64,000 bases of DNA from Sinorhizobium chiapasense (GTDB lineage Bacteria > Pseudomonadota > Alphaproteobacteria > Rhizobiales > Rhizobiaceae): the NCBI RefSeq assembly GCF_036488675.1, contig NZ_CP133152.1:496001-560000 (forward strand), given 5' to 3'. Positions 27,290-36,306 of the stretch are shown here, piece after piece. The notes beneath the pieces were generated by a model that searched no databases, was not told the origin of the DNA, and saw only the letters and a list, made by a program, of their open reading frames with translations. The translations under genes and the position numbers were made by a program. The number at the start of each line of letters is the position of its first letter. Positions within the stretch are counted from its first letter, which is position 1.

Positions 27290-27317
27290 GGGCGGAAGGA
27301 CTCGCACCCTCCCGCCC
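27290..27317 (-). other. Intercistronic hairpin between binding-protein and permease genes
   Basis: Arms GGGCGGAAGG (27290-27299) and CCTCCCGCCC (27308-27317) pair with a single mismatch around an 8-base loop. The position after the binding-protein gene matches that of the hairpin at 19541-19574 and suggests mRNA stabilisation of the upstream cistron. Confidence 0.5.
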
Positions 27318-27337
27318 AAATTCAATCGCCTCGACGA

Positions 27338-28420
27338 TTAGTTCTCGAAGCGCTTGCCGACCTTGGCGACCGTATCCTTCGTCACGAGCTGCGCGCGCGT
27401 GTCGAGATTGGCGGCCGAGATGCCACGGTCGATCTGCAGGTAAAGCTGCATCACGGGCCAGAAGCCCTGCAGGAAGGGCTGCTGCCCCAGCGAGCCGGTC
27501 AGGTTCCCGCCAGCGATGCCTTCCTGCTGGGCCGGCCCGAGGTCGAAACCATAGGCGCAGAACTTGTTCGTCCATCCCTTCTGTTCAACCGCCTTGACCA
27601 GCGGCGGCGTGAAGACGTTGTTGGCGGTAAAGGCGCCGACGACGTCGCCGCGCGACTCGAACAGCGACACGAGCGCGTTGACCGGATCGTTCGGGTTCGT
27701 GTCGATGCCGACATTCTCCGGACCGGCATCGACCTTGAATGCGTCGAGCTTGCCGGCATCCTTCAGCGTCTTGACGATTGCATTGAAGGCGGAAGTGACG
27801 CGGTTGTTGACCTCGATGTTCCCCATCGCCGTCGACGACGGCAGCAGGATCGAGCCTGATGTGGCGCCGCTTGCTAGCACGCATTTGGCCAGCGCCTCTC
27901 CGCCGATCGCAGCGGCCGAAGCGTCCTGGCCGGTATGGCTGATGCCGCTGCGGTTGACGATGGTGCCGTCGAAGGAATTGGTCGTGGCGACCGGAATGCC
28001 GGCGGCCTCGGCGGCTTTAACGATGTCGTTGTATGCCCCGGCCTGCGGCGTTGTCATGATGATCCCGTCGATCGTCGGATCCTGCACGATCTGGTTCAGG
28101 ATCTCGATCTCGCGGGCGGGATCGTCCACCGGCGATTCCGAGCCAAGCAGCAGGATGTTCGCGCCGATCATGTTGCCGGCGACCTTGGCCCCGACATAGA
28201 CCGGATCGAAGAAGCCGTTGCCGGCGGTATGGGTCACGATGGCAAAAGTGAGATGGCCGTCGGCCGAATGGAAGTTCTTCGTTTCTGGCGCTTCCTTGGC
28301 GGCTTCATCGAAGTTGTAGCCGCCGACCGCCTTCTCGACGCTGCCGGACTGGGCAAAGGCGTTTTGGGCGCAAAGAGCTAGCGCCGCGACCGATGCCGCG
28401 TACAAAAATACTCGCCTCAT
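27338..28420 (-). CDS. Periplasmic sugar-binding protein (ribose/fructose type)
   Basis: A 360-residue PBP1-fold protein with a signal peptide (about 1-23, ending NAFA). It includes the family features FFDPVYVGAK, DGIIMTTP and VATTNSFD around the hinge. First gene of the three-gene CUT2 system (binding protein, double permease, ATPase). The 248 bases upstream hold the promoter region; no regulator adjoins it. Confidence 0.9.
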   Translation of the reverse strand: MRRVFLYAASVAALALCAQNAFAQSGSVEKAVGGYNFDEAAKEAPETKNFHSADGHLTFAIVTHTAGNGFFDPVYVGAKVAGNMIGANILLLGSESPVDDPAREIEILNQIVQDPTIDGIIMTTPQAGAYNDIVKAAEAAGIPVATTNSFDGTIVNRSGISHTGQDASAAAIGGEALAKCVLASGATSGSILLPSSTAMGNIEVNNRVTSAFNAIVKTLKDAGKLDAFKVDAGPENVGIDTNPNDPVNALVSLFESRGDVVGAFTANNVFTPPLVKAVEQKGWTNKFCAYGFDLGPAQQEGIAGGNLTGSLGQQPFLQGFWPVMQLYLQIDRGISAANLDTRAQLVTKDTVAKVGKRFEN

Positions 28421-28668
28421 GTTGGTCCTCCCTTGTGGTCAAGGGGCGGAAGCCGTTCGGGCGCATGTAACGAGAGGGGTCCGAAAGCTTCCTCCCATTT
28501 GCCAAGATGCTAATATTCTGCACATTCTGGTCGAAGTAAATGGTGGACTCACCGTATTGTCATATTTATTGAGCCGACAAGCGTCCGGTGATCGGCCGTG
28601 GACGATAGACGCTTTCGCGCTGTCGACGCCGGCGCTGGGTCGCCCCATTAGCCAGCGTCGACTGCCCC

Positions 28669-29691
28669 TCAAACTTCATGCCCTGAAAGCCCAAAGAGCG
28701 CCTCTGCATTGCGGAAGCAGATCTTTTCGAGATCCTCTCTGGGCAGGTCGAGGGTGTTCAGGATTTTCAGCGTGTCTCGGATATAGCCCGGGCCCTTTTC
28801 CGGATCGAAAGGCGAGTCGGAAGCAAAGAGAATCCGGTCGCTGCCGTAGAATTCCAGGCCGCAGAGCGTCGCGGCGCGCGAGCCGAAAACGGCCGTATCG
28901 GCATAGAAATCCTTGAAATAGTCCAGTGGGCGCCGCTTCAGCCGCTTGAGCACGAGCGACAGATCCTCGTCCGAGGTCCGCTTGCCGAGCTGGTCCCAAC
29001 CGGGGCCGACACGCCCTTCGAAATAGGGGACCATCGCTCCCATGTGATGGGCGAGAACCTTGAGGCCCGGAAGCCGATCCATGAAGCCGGAAAAGACGAG
29101 GCGGGCCATGGCGGCACTGGTCTCATAGGGCCAGCCGAAGGTCCACCAGATCTCGTATTTCGATTTGTCCTCCGTCGCATAGTCCGGCATGGACGAGGTC
29201 CGTGACGGGTGCAGCAGCACCGGTTTGCCATGACGTGCAGCGGCTTCGAAGATCGGAAAAAAGCGCTCTTCGTCGAGTGGCGCGCCGTTGACGTTGGTGT
29301 GGATTTGCAGGCCGTTCGCGCCGAGTTCGGTGAAGGCGCGCTCGGCTTCCCTGACGGCCGCTTCGGGGGCGTTCATCGGCAGTGCGGCGACGAAGCCGGC
29401 GAAACGCTCCGGGTGTTTCTCGACGAGCTCCGCCAGGCCATCATTGCCGATCTTGGCAAACTCCGTCGCGAGCCCCGGACCGCCCATGGCTTCGAGCGGC
29501 GGCATGCCGAGCGAGAGGATTTGCGTATAGTCCCTGAACTCGTCCATGACGCGGAAGCGGGCCTCCAGGTCGTGGACGCAGGGAATGCCCTGCATCCTGC
29601 GGCCGATATCCTTGCCAGCCCCATCGAGCTCTTGGATCCTTTGCCACAGCGCCTTTGGGAAAAAGTGATTGAACGCATCGATATAGTGCAT
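28669..29691 (-). CDS. Amidohydrolase of the ACMSD-like decarboxylase group with altered metal site
   Basis: A 340-residue TIM-barrel amidohydrolase. Family members (ACMSD, gamma-resorcylate decarboxylase, LigW) are metal-dependent nonoxidative decarboxylases or related hydrolases. His in VLLHPSR, His in VLAHHMGAM and Asp in FASDSPFD are present, but the N-terminal HxH is DAFNHFF: the first histidine is Phe7. That should change metal binding. Followed on the same strand by nothing for 248 bases, and preceded by the class II aldolase gene with a 39-base gap, so it is the last gene of an aldolase/decarboxylase unit. Confidence 0.85.
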   Translation of the reverse strand: MHYIDAFNHFFPKALWQRIQELDGAGKDIGRRMQGIPCVHDLEARFRVMDEFRDYTQILSLGMPPLEAMGGPGLATEFAKIGNDGLAELVEKHPERFAGFVAALPMNAPEAAVREAERAFTELGANGLQIHTNVNGAPLDEERFFPIFEAAARHGKPVLLHPSRTSSMPDYATEDKSKYEIWWTFGWPYETSAAMARLVFSGFMDRLPGLKVLAHHMGAMVPYFEGRVGPGWDQLGKRTSDEDLSLVLKRLKRRPLDYFKDFYADTAVFGSRAATLCGLEFYGSDRILFASDSPFDPEKGPGYIRDTLKILNTLDLPREDLEKICFRNAEALFGLSGHEV

Positions 29692-29730
29692 CGTCTTCCT
29701 CTTGGTGCGATTTGCTCGTGGTGCCGATGG

Positions 29731-30423
29731 TCAGCCGCGCTTCAGGCGCCGGACGAGATAGGCGAACGTGGCCTTGAACATTTCTTCGCGGAACATGTGC
29801 CGGCGCTTGGCCTTGATATCCTCCGGCTTGCCGAGCGCCTTGGCGCCGCCCGCCGCCTCGACCCAAAGCTGCATCATGCAGGCGGTTTCGAGCGAAAGCG
29901 CCAGGTAGATCGCCTGCTCGATGCTCGCCGCGGCGGTGACAATGCCATGGTTCTGCAGCAGCATGGCGCCATGGCCGCCGAGCGTCGCAGCGACCGCGCG
30001 GCCGCGTTCGGCCGTGGTGATCAGTTCGGTCGTTTCGGAAAAGACCGGCAGTCCTTCCGAGAAGATCGATCCGGCGTGGCCGACTGCCTGCAACGGCTTG
30101 CCGAGGGCCGAGAAACTGACGGCGTAGGGCGCATGCGTGTGGACAACGGCGTTGACGTCGGGCCGCGCCTTCAGCACCTCTGAATGGATGTACACCTCGT
30201 TGTGGCGGCCGAGATCGCCGGCGATCTTCTCGCCATCGAGACCGATGGTGATGAGATTGTCGAGCGTGATTTCCTCGAGGCCGATCTTGGAGGCCTTCAT
30301 GTAGAAGCGATCCGGCGCATCCGGCACGCGCACGGATATATGGCCGCGCGTCCAGTCGCCCTGTCCGGCCTGTTCGAGAATTCTGCCGGCCTCGACCATT
30401 CTCTGTTTCACGTCCTCATGCAT
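29731..30423 (-). CDS. Class II aldolase/adducin family protein
   Basis: A 230-residue zinc aldolase-fold protein. The catalytic acid is Glu76 and the zinc ligands are His95 and His97 (VVHTHAPYA) and His159 (LLQNHGIV), all as in fuculose-phosphate aldolase. Some family members act as decarboxylases on aromatic pathway intermediates, which would suit the context. The ATG at 30423 follows GGAG at a spacing of 9 bases. Lies between a dihydroxyphthalate-decarboxylase-like gene and the amidohydrolase gene. Confidence 0.87.
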   Translation of the reverse strand: MHEDVKQRMVEAGRILEQAGQGDWTRGHISVRVPDAPDRFYMKASKIGLEEITLDNLITIGLDGEKIAGDLGRHNEVYIHSEVLKARPDVNAVVHTHAPYAVSFSALGKPLQAVGHAGSIFSEGLPVFSETTELITTAERGRAVAATLGGHGAMLLQNHGIVTAAASIEQAIYLALSLETACMMQLWVEAAGGAKALGKPEDIKAKRRHMFREEMFKATFAYLVRRLKRG

Positions 30424-30508
30424 CGTCTTTTGCTCCGATGCCTCATTGCGCAGGAAGGGATTGCCGACCGAGAGGGTACCGCCCCTCGAGTCTTGTACGT
30501 CGCAGGCG

Positions 30509-31498
30509 CTACACACGGTGCTTGTCTCCCCGCTTGCGGCCTTGCGAAACGTCGAGGAAAAGCTCGGGAAGCGGCACGTTGCGATCGATCAGGCCCTGTT
30601 CGTGCGCATAGCCGACGACGGTTTCGAGCGTCTTGCGGTTCTGGTCGTCCAGGCCGTAGGCCCACGGATCGCCGCCGAGAATTTCCTGCTGCTCCTCCCA
30701 GGCCTCGCGGTACCAGGCGAGCGGCACGATGCGCGGATTTTCCATGCGCCGCATGGCGATGCGCTTCGCCTCGTTGAACGCCTGAAAGAGATTGATCGGC
30801 ACCCAGGAATGACGCTCGACGATCTCCGGTCGGATGCCGAGAACATGCATGATGGGGAAAATGCCGGTCCGCTCGTAATAGGCGATCTCCTCCCGCTTGT
30901 AGTCGGGAAAGAGCCGGCCGACGCGGGCATCGCGCCTGACGATGGGCTCGATCAGGTCGGGATGGAGGAGCGCGTCGATCTCGCCGTCGAGCAGCATCTG
31001 CTCGACCGACTTGTCGTCCGGAAGTCGATGAAGCCGGAGCCCTTCCGGCGGCGTGAAATCGACGTCCTCGTCCAGCTCGGCATACCAGTCGATCGACTTG
31101 TGCGGGACGCCGTACTCGCTTTCGAGCAGCCCGCGCAGCCAGAGTGTCGCGGTGACGAGATAGCTCTTCACGCCGACCTTGCGGCCGATCAGATCTTTCG
31201 GTTCGCGGATTCCGCTTTGGGTGTTGGTGAAGATGAAGCCGTGGCGAAAGCGTCGGTGCAGAAAGACCGGGATCGCCGCGAAGGGCAGCCCCCGCGTCTT
31301 CGCTGCGATGTAGGAAGACAGGGAGACTTCGGCGACATCGAACTCGCCGTTTCTCAGAAAGCGCCAGTGACGCGTCGTCGAATCCATCTCGGTCAGGATC
31401 GTGAGTTCGATCCCGTCCGGCCTCACATCTCCCTCCTTGAGCGCCCGCACGATCTCGTAATCGCCGCAGGCGAGCGTCAGCTCAATCTTTTTCGTCAC
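30509..31498 (-). CDS. 4,5-dihydroxyphthalate decarboxylase-like protein (paralog 1 of 3)
   Basis: A 329-residue protein with a periplasmic-binding-protein-like fold but no signal peptide. It shares with 4,5-dihydroxyphthalate decarboxylase the segments FDVAEVSLSSYIAAKTRG, IPVFLHRRFRHGFIF, GIREPKDLIGRKVG and GIFPIMHVLGIR. The GTG at 31498 has GGAGG five bases upstream; an ATG 18 bases earlier overlaps that site. First gene of the unit leading to the class II aldolase and amidohydrolase. A function in removing a carboxyl group from an aromatic acid is inferred; a cytoplasmic ligand-binding role is the alternative. Confidence 0.83.
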   Translation of the reverse strand: MTKKIELTLACGDYEIVRALKEGDVRPDGIELTILTEMDSTTRHWRFLRNGEFDVAEVSLSSYIAAKTRGLPFAAIPVFLHRRFRHGFIFTNTQSGIREPKDLIGRKVGVKSYLVTATLWLRGLLESEYGVPHKSIDWYAELDEDVDFTPPEGLRLHRLPDDKSVEQMLLDGEIDALLHPDLIEPIVRRDARVGRLFPDYKREEIAYYERTGIFPIMHVLGIRPEIVERHSWVPINLFQAFNEAKRIAMRRMENPRIVPLAWYREAWEEQQEILGGDPWAYGLDDQNRKTLETVVGYAHEQGLIDRNVPLPELFLDVSQGRKRGDKHRV

Positions 31499-31754
31499 CT
31501 GTTCCTCCCACCTCATGCGAGCCGCCCTGCGGCATCAGCGAACGCACCATGCGCCAAACGCGATTGGAATGTCCAGTAGAAATTCACAATTTCGCGTAAT
31601 ATGAGATTTCATGAAAATCCGTTTGACGAATGAAATGATCTGACAGTACAAGTTCGTCATCCCTATCGAACAACGCCTCCGGCACCGTGGCTGTGAGTGA
31701 AGCTGGTTCGCTAGGTTTGATTGGTCGTTAACGAAAAGGTGATGGAATCTTAGC

Positions 31755-33368
31755 ATGCGCGAAACGGATGTCCTTATTGTCGGTGCTGGACCTGTTGGGC
31801 TGACGCTTGCGATCGATCTCGGCCAAAGGGGCGTGCGCTGCACGCTGATCGAGAAGAAGGCGGCGCCGGAGTTCCTGCCGAAGATGGAGCGCTGCAACGC
31901 GCGAACAATGGAGATATTCCGGCGTATGGGGCTTTCCGAGCGGATCAGGACCGCCGGCCTCGATGCCTCGATCCCGATGGACGTCTATGTCGTGCTTGCG
32001 ATGAACGAGCCGCCACTGTTGCGGCTGCCTTACCCGTCGGTCGCCGAGTCGCTGGCGGAAATCGCGCAGAGCACCGATGCCTCGCAACCGCTCGAAGCCT
32101 ATCAACTCATCTCGCAATATACGTTGGAGCCGCTGCTGAAATCGGTCGCCGAAAGCCTGCCGAGCGTCACGGTGCGTTATGGCTGCGAGTTCCTGTCGCT
32201 CGAACAGGACGAAGGAGGCGTGACGGCACGGACCGCCGATGCGAAAGGCGCCATCGAATATTTCCGCGCCAAGTATCTGGTCGGGTGCGACGGCGGCGCG
32301 AGCCCGGTGCGCAAGCAGCTTGGCATCAAGCTGCGCGGCGAGGGCAACCTTCTGCATCTGCGCCAGGCGCTGTACTGCAGCGAGATGCTTTATGACCGCA
32401 TTCCGATCGGGGATGGCCCCGGACGTGGGCGGCACTATCATGTCGCCGACGGGCAGGCGACGTTCCTCATCATGCAGGATTCGACCAAACACTGGACGCT
32501 TCATGCGGTCGTCGAACGCGACGAGGACATGGCGCAGCAGTTCGAGAAGGCTGTCGGTGCACCGGTCGACTACACGATGCTCTATGTCGGGCAGTGGAAG
32601 CAGAACCTGCTTCTGGCGGACCACTACGGCGCCGGGCGGGTCTTCCTCGCAGGCGACGCGGCGCATCTCGTCATTCCGACGGGTGGCCTCGGCATGAATA
32701 CCGGCGTCGGCGACGCCGTCGATCTTGGCTGGAAGCTTGCGGCGGCGCTGCAGGGCTGGGGCGGACCCAACCTGCTGCGCTCCTACGAGATCGAGCGGCG
32801 ACAGGTGGGCGATCGGAATGTCGGTGCGTCGCGCTATGCCTCGCTCGGCCGACGCAAGTGGCGGTCTCAGTACCGCCCGGACATCCGCGACGCGACGCCG
32901 GCGGGGCAGGCGACGCGCGACAATCTCGCGCGCGTCGCAGACGTCGAGCAACGCAAGACCAACGAGATGATCGGCGCCGAACTCGGCTATCGCTACGTGG
33001 GCTCTCCGATCATCACCGACGAACCCGGTGGGCCGGAGCATCTTTTCCGCGAATACCATCCGACCACCTGGCCCGGTGCCCGGCTGCCGCATCTCTGGCT
33101 CGACAACGGCGAGCCGGTGCAGGACCGCATCGGCCAAGGCTACACGCTGTTGCGGCTCGGTGGCACGGGCGCCGACGGCGGCGCCCTCGGCAAGGCCTTT
33201 CGCGCGCGCGGCGTGCCCTTCGCGATCGTCGATATCGCGGAGCAGCGGGCGCGCGACATCTACGGCCACAATCTCATCCTCGTGCGCCCCGATATGCATG
33301 TCGTTTGGCGTGGCAACCAGGCGCCGGACGATGTGGCTGCGATCGCGGCCATGGTGACAGGCCACTGA
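31755..33368 (+). CDS. FAD-dependent aromatic monooxygenase (MhpA/PheA group)
   Basis: A 537-residue class A flavoprotein hydroxylase. FAD-binding landmarks are VGAGPVGLTLA (GxGxxG at 10-15), the DG motif in LVGCDGGASPVR and GDAAHLVIPTGGLGMNTG. The C-terminal thioredoxin-like region (about 380-537) is typical of the phenol and 3-(3-hydroxyphenyl)propionate hydroxylases. It adds a hydroxyl to an aromatic ring with NAD(P)H and O2. Transcribed away from the decarboxylase-like gene across a 256-base shared upstream region that has a weak inverted repeat (TGACGAA at 31624, TTCGTCA at 31653). Confidence 0.9.
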   Translation: MRETDVLIVGAGPVGLTLAIDLGQRGVRCTLIEKKAAPEFLPKMERCNARTMEIFRRMGLSERIRTAGLDASIPMDVYVVLAMNEPPLLRLPYPSVAESLAEIAQSTDASQPLEAYQLISQYTLEPLLKSVAESLPSVTVRYGCEFLSLEQDEGGVTARTADAKGAIEYFRAKYLVGCDGGASPVRKQLGIKLRGEGNLLHLRQALYCSEMLYDRIPIGDGPGRGRHYHVADGQATFLIMQDSTKHWTLHAVVERDEDMAQQFEKAVGAPVDYTMLYVGQWKQNLLLADHYGAGRVFLAGDAAHLVIPTGGLGMNTGVGDAVDLGWKLAAALQGWGGPNLLRSYEIERRQVGDRNVGASRYASLGRRKWRSQYRPDIRDATPAGQATRDNLARVADVEQRKTNEMIGAELGYRYVGSPIITDEPGGPEHLFREYHPTTWPGARLPHLWLDNGEPVQDRIGQGYTLLRLGGTGADGGALGKAFRARGVPFAIVDIAEQRARDIYGHNLILVRPDMHVVWRGNQAPDDVAAIAAMVTGH

Positions 33369-33376
33369 ACGAGAAA

Positions 33377-33405
33377 TGCCGCGAAGCCTCCGGGGCTTCG
33401 CGGCA
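33377..33405. terminator. Bidirectional terminator between convergent genes
   Basis: A perfect 12-bp stem, TGCCGCGAAGCC (33377-33388) with GGCTTCGCGGCA (33394-33405), loop of 5 bases. It lies between the stop of the monooxygenase and the stop of the EutA-like gene. On the minus strand it is followed by a T-rich stretch (TTTCTCGTT), so it should work best for the EutA-like transcript. Confidence 0.7.
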
Positions 33406-33432
33406 GGCACGAACAGCGGTCGGTTGCTGCTT

Positions 33433-34941
33433 TCAAGCGCGGTCGAAAGCTTCATGGCCGAGACCGAGGCTCGGGAAGACCAGCGACTTGATCACCACCG
33501 GCACCGCGCCGGACGTCTCAAGCATGGCGCCGATGTCGATGAAATCGAACTCGTCGAGCTTGATGCCGTCTATGGAGACGAGCTTCGCGATGCCGGCTTC
33601 CTGTTTGCAGTGCATTCCGACAAGACCGCCTATATCGCCTTCACCGACGAGGATCAGCGGATGACCGCGGTGAAGGATCGGTGCAAGGCCTTCGACAATA
33701 CCGCCGCAGAAAGCGTCGAGGCGTCGGTAGCTCGCCGATCCCTCCCATTCGTAGCAGACGGCCACCGCACTCTCGCCGTCGCTGAGATCGAGCCGTGCGA
33801 GGGCTTCCTGCACCGCTTCTGCGATGGCTGTTGCATCGATGTCCTCACCGAAGACGAGCGCCGGCTTGATGACCGGCACGTTGCGCACCGGCAGCATGTC
33901 GAGCGGATCGACGAAGATCGTGCTGCCGCTCACTTGCACCGTATATTGCGAGGCGCCGACGACGGTTGCGCGGATGCCCTGCTGCGGGCGCTCCAGACGC
34001 GGCGACCAGTTCGCCAGGCGTTGTCGAAGTTCCACGGCAAGAAGTGGACCGAGATCGCTGAAATCCTGCTCCGCATCTGTGTAGAGGAATTCAGAAACAC
34101 CGCCCGAGATCGTCACGATGTCGGGCGCTGGACCGGCCGGCAAAGGAGGCAACCGATGGAGATCCGCAGTCTCCCGCCGCATCTCGCCGCCGTGCATGGC
34201 CTCGAACAGCACATCGACCATCGATGCGGCGATGCGGCGAGCATCCTCGGCCGTCAACAAGGCGCCGAGTTCGATGGCGACCCCTGCGCGACGTGCAAAA
34301 TAATAGCCTGCCTCCTCGATCCGGGTGATGCGGCGGTCGGCGGCGAAGGCGATTACACGTGCGCCGATATCGATGGCGCTGATATGGCGGATTGCGCCGT
34401 CTTCGCAAAAAGCGAGCTTGGACGTGCCGCCGCCGATATCGACGTTCAGCACCCGTCCCGCTTTGCCCGAACGCGCGACCGCGCCGGAACCGAACGCGGC
34501 GAGCGTCGTTTCCAGCCCGTCTCCGGCGCTGACGACGACAAACTTTCCGGTTTGTGCGGAAAAGATCGCGCCGATCACCCGCGCATTGCGGCGACGGACC
34601 GCAACGCCAGTCAGGATAAGTGCGCCGGTGTCGATAGCCTCGGGCTTGAGACCGGCCGCCTCGTATTGCTCGGCAATGAAAGCGCCGAGCGCCTCCGCAT
34701 CGATCTTGTTGTCGCCGGCATAGGGCGTCAGCAAGACCTCGGATTGATGCAGCAGCGTGCGCTCCACCACCATGTAGCGCGTATCGAGCCGCTCGAGCAC
34801 GATGCGCGAAAAGGCAAGGTGGGATGTCGACGAACCGATGTCGATGCCGACGCTGGTCAGCCGGATCTCGTCCTCGAGTTCCATGCTGCGGCCGACATTC
34901 GAAAAGAATATCCGGCCGCCCTGTTCTTCTTCCTCTGACAT
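33433..34941 (-). CDS. EutA-like reactivating-factor family ATPase (copy 1), paired with a double cupin
   Basis: A 502-residue member of the ethanolamine ammonia-lyase reactivating factor EutA family (actin/Hsp70-like ATPase fold). Phosphate-binding motif 1 is GIDIGSSTSH (32-41), motif 2 VDIGGGTSK (167-175), and the C terminus shows VPVVIKSL. True EutA releases damaged cobalamin from EutBC, but neither EutB nor EutC is encoded nearby. Instead the gene starts 11 bases after the stop of the double-cupin gene at 34953-36191, on the same strand. A paralog with the same neighbour lies at 60735-62240. I infer an ATP-dependent chaperone or reactivase for the cupin partner; untested. Confidence 0.87.
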   Translation of the reverse strand: MSEEEEQGGRIFFSNVGRSMELEDEIRLTSVGIDIGSSTSHLAFSRIVLERLDTRYMVVERTLLHQSEVLLTPYAGDNKIDAEALGAFIAEQYEAAGLKPEAIDTGALILTGVAVRRRNARVIGAIFSAQTGKFVVVSAGDGLETTLAAFGSGAVARSGKAGRVLNVDIGGGTSKLAFCEDGAIRHISAIDIGARVIAFAADRRITRIEEAGYYFARRAGVAIELGALLTAEDARRIAASMVDVLFEAMHGGEMRRETADLHRLPPLPAGPAPDIVTISGGVSEFLYTDAEQDFSDLGPLLAVELRQRLANWSPRLERPQQGIRATVVGASQYTVQVSGSTIFVDPLDMLPVRNVPVIKPALVFGEDIDATAIAEAVQEALARLDLSDGESAVAVCYEWEGSASYRRLDAFCGGIVEGLAPILHRGHPLILVGEGDIGGLVGMHCKQEAGIAKLVSIDGIKLDEFDFIDIGAMLETSGAVPVVIKSLVFPSLGLGHEAFDRA

Positions 34942-34952
34942 CGCTTCGCCAA

Positions 34953-36191
34953 TCAGACGACCGTCGACATCTTCTTGGTCGTATCGGCCGGCTTCTCGTA
35001 CCATTCCGGCTTCATGCGGATCTCAACTCCGTTCCGCCGGAGGTGGGCCTCGTATTCGTTGCGGATGAAGGGATCTTCCATCCAGTAGGGGATGGCGGTG
35101 CCGCCTTCATTGACGTCGATCGCCGTGTAGTCGGTGTGCTTTTCACCGGGTGCGCCCGGATCGCGGCCCGGGTTGTGCGGGCCGAACCAGGCCATCAGGC
35201 GGAAGGGCTCCTTGGAGACACTGAAGTGCTGGTGGTACCAGCGGGCGCCGCCGGGGGCCGCGGTCACCATGCCGAACGGGCCGTAGTCGAGGCGGCGCAC
35301 TTTGTCCGCGTGGCCGTCCTTCCAGGGGTTGACGCCGTATTGCTCGGGCCAGGTGTAGGTATAGCCTTCGCCCTTCAGGCAGATCAGGATCGCGGCCGAG
35401 GTGTGGGCGTGCGCCTTGGAATAGCGCCCGTTCTCGTGCTGCCCGATCCAGTAGTAGAAGGTGTTGTTGGTCATGAAGGGCTCGACGCGGCGGTAGCCGG
35501 GCGAGCGCCGGTTGTCGAGCGGCAGTTCGCAGTTGACCGCGTCCGGCAAGAAATTCGTCCGGCGCATGGCGAGACCGCGCACCGGATCGGGCTCGATCTC
35601 TTCGCGATATTTGTAGAAGTCGTCGGCGCCCGAAAAGCGATCGCGGAAGACGTAAGGGTTATTGAAGACGGCGTCCGCATTCTGGAGTTGGTTGAGCACG
35701 TTCGGCGCGGTAGTGCCGCCGAGCAGCAGCGCCGGGCTGTTGGTGGCGTTGACGATGCGGTGCCAGGCATTCATCGGGATGGAGAACATGGAGCCCTCCT
35801 GCCACTCGAAGACATGCTTGCGGCCCTCGCCCTCGAGCCAGACCTCGGTGGAGCCGCGTCCCTCGACCACGATGTAGATCTCCTCGTACATGTGCTTTTC
35901 GGGATTGAGCGCGCCGGCGGCGGGAACCTCGACGAGGTGGCAGCCCCACTTGGTTTCGGTGCCGTAGAGCTGGATATAGGTGCCGTTGCCGCCGGTCCGC
36001 TTCCACGGCTTCAACGGCAGGTTCTTCACGCTCGAGACGCCGAGATCGCGAAAGACCGGAATGCCTTCCTCTTGCATGAACTGGTCATAGGGCGTCGGCT
36101 GCTTCTTGAACTCGCCGAAGCCTGCCTTCTTGGTGCCGGCGGGCTCGTGCCAATGCGTGCCGGTGCCGCCGCCAAGTGGGTCCTGATGCAT
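34953..36191 (-). CDS. Double-cupin (bicupin) protein, copy 1, partner of an EutA-like ATPase
   Basis: A 412-residue protein with two cupin domains, distantly like gentisate 1,2-dioxygenase. The first (about 80-165) has His100, Glu103/Glu104 and His144 as possible metal ligands; the second (about 255-345) has HAH at 261-263 and YHQH with His320 and His322. No signal peptide. GGAGACAGGA precedes the ATG. It is the first gene of a two-gene unit with the EutA-like ATPase and has a shared 32-bp element about 116 bases upstream. Could be a ring-cleaving or other Fe/Mn oxygenase; the reaction is unknown. Confidence 0.87.
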   Translation of the reverse strand: MHQDPLGGGTGTHWHEPAGTKKAGFGEFKKQPTPYDQFMQEEGIPVFRDLGVSSVKNLPLKPWKRTGGNGTYIQLYGTETKWGCHLVEVPAAGALNPEKHMYEEIYIVVEGRGSTEVWLEGEGRKHVFEWQEGSMFSIPMNAWHRIVNATNSPALLLGGTTAPNVLNQLQNADAVFNNPYVFRDRFSGADDFYKYREEIEPDPVRGLAMRRTNFLPDAVNCELPLDNRRSPGYRRVEPFMTNNTFYYWIGQHENGRYSKAHAHTSAAILICLKGEGYTYTWPEQYGVNPWKDGHADKVRRLDYGPFGMVTAAPGGARWYHQHFSVSKEPFRLMAWFGPHNPGRDPGAPGEKHTDYTAIDVNEGGTAIPYWMEDPFIRNEYEAHLRRNGVEIRMKPEWYEKPADTTKKMSTVV

Positions 36192-36306
36192 TCCTGTCTC
36201 CTCTTGGTTGGTCCGCAGTTGGGCAGGGCGAGCCGAGCTCGCGCCGTGCGAGCGTTCCGCTTCGCATTGCCCGTTTCAGCCAAACGCTAACAGACGGGGG
36301 GAATGA

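Noticed and set aside
31728..33455. Long open frame (575 codons) on the minus strand opposite the FAD monooxygenase
   Set aside because: It mirrors the GC-rich codon positions of a clearly recognisable flavoprotein gene and its translation is arginine/histidine-rich with no family features. The same holds for the long antisense frames opposite pepT, GH127, the sugar-binding protein at 12688, the double permease, both EutA-like genes and the Rieske oxygenase.
33433..36191. Ethanolamine utilisation locus
   Set aside because: Only EutA-like genes are present; EutB, EutC, microcompartment shell genes and ethanolamine transporters are absent, and the neighbours belong to aromatic metabolism.
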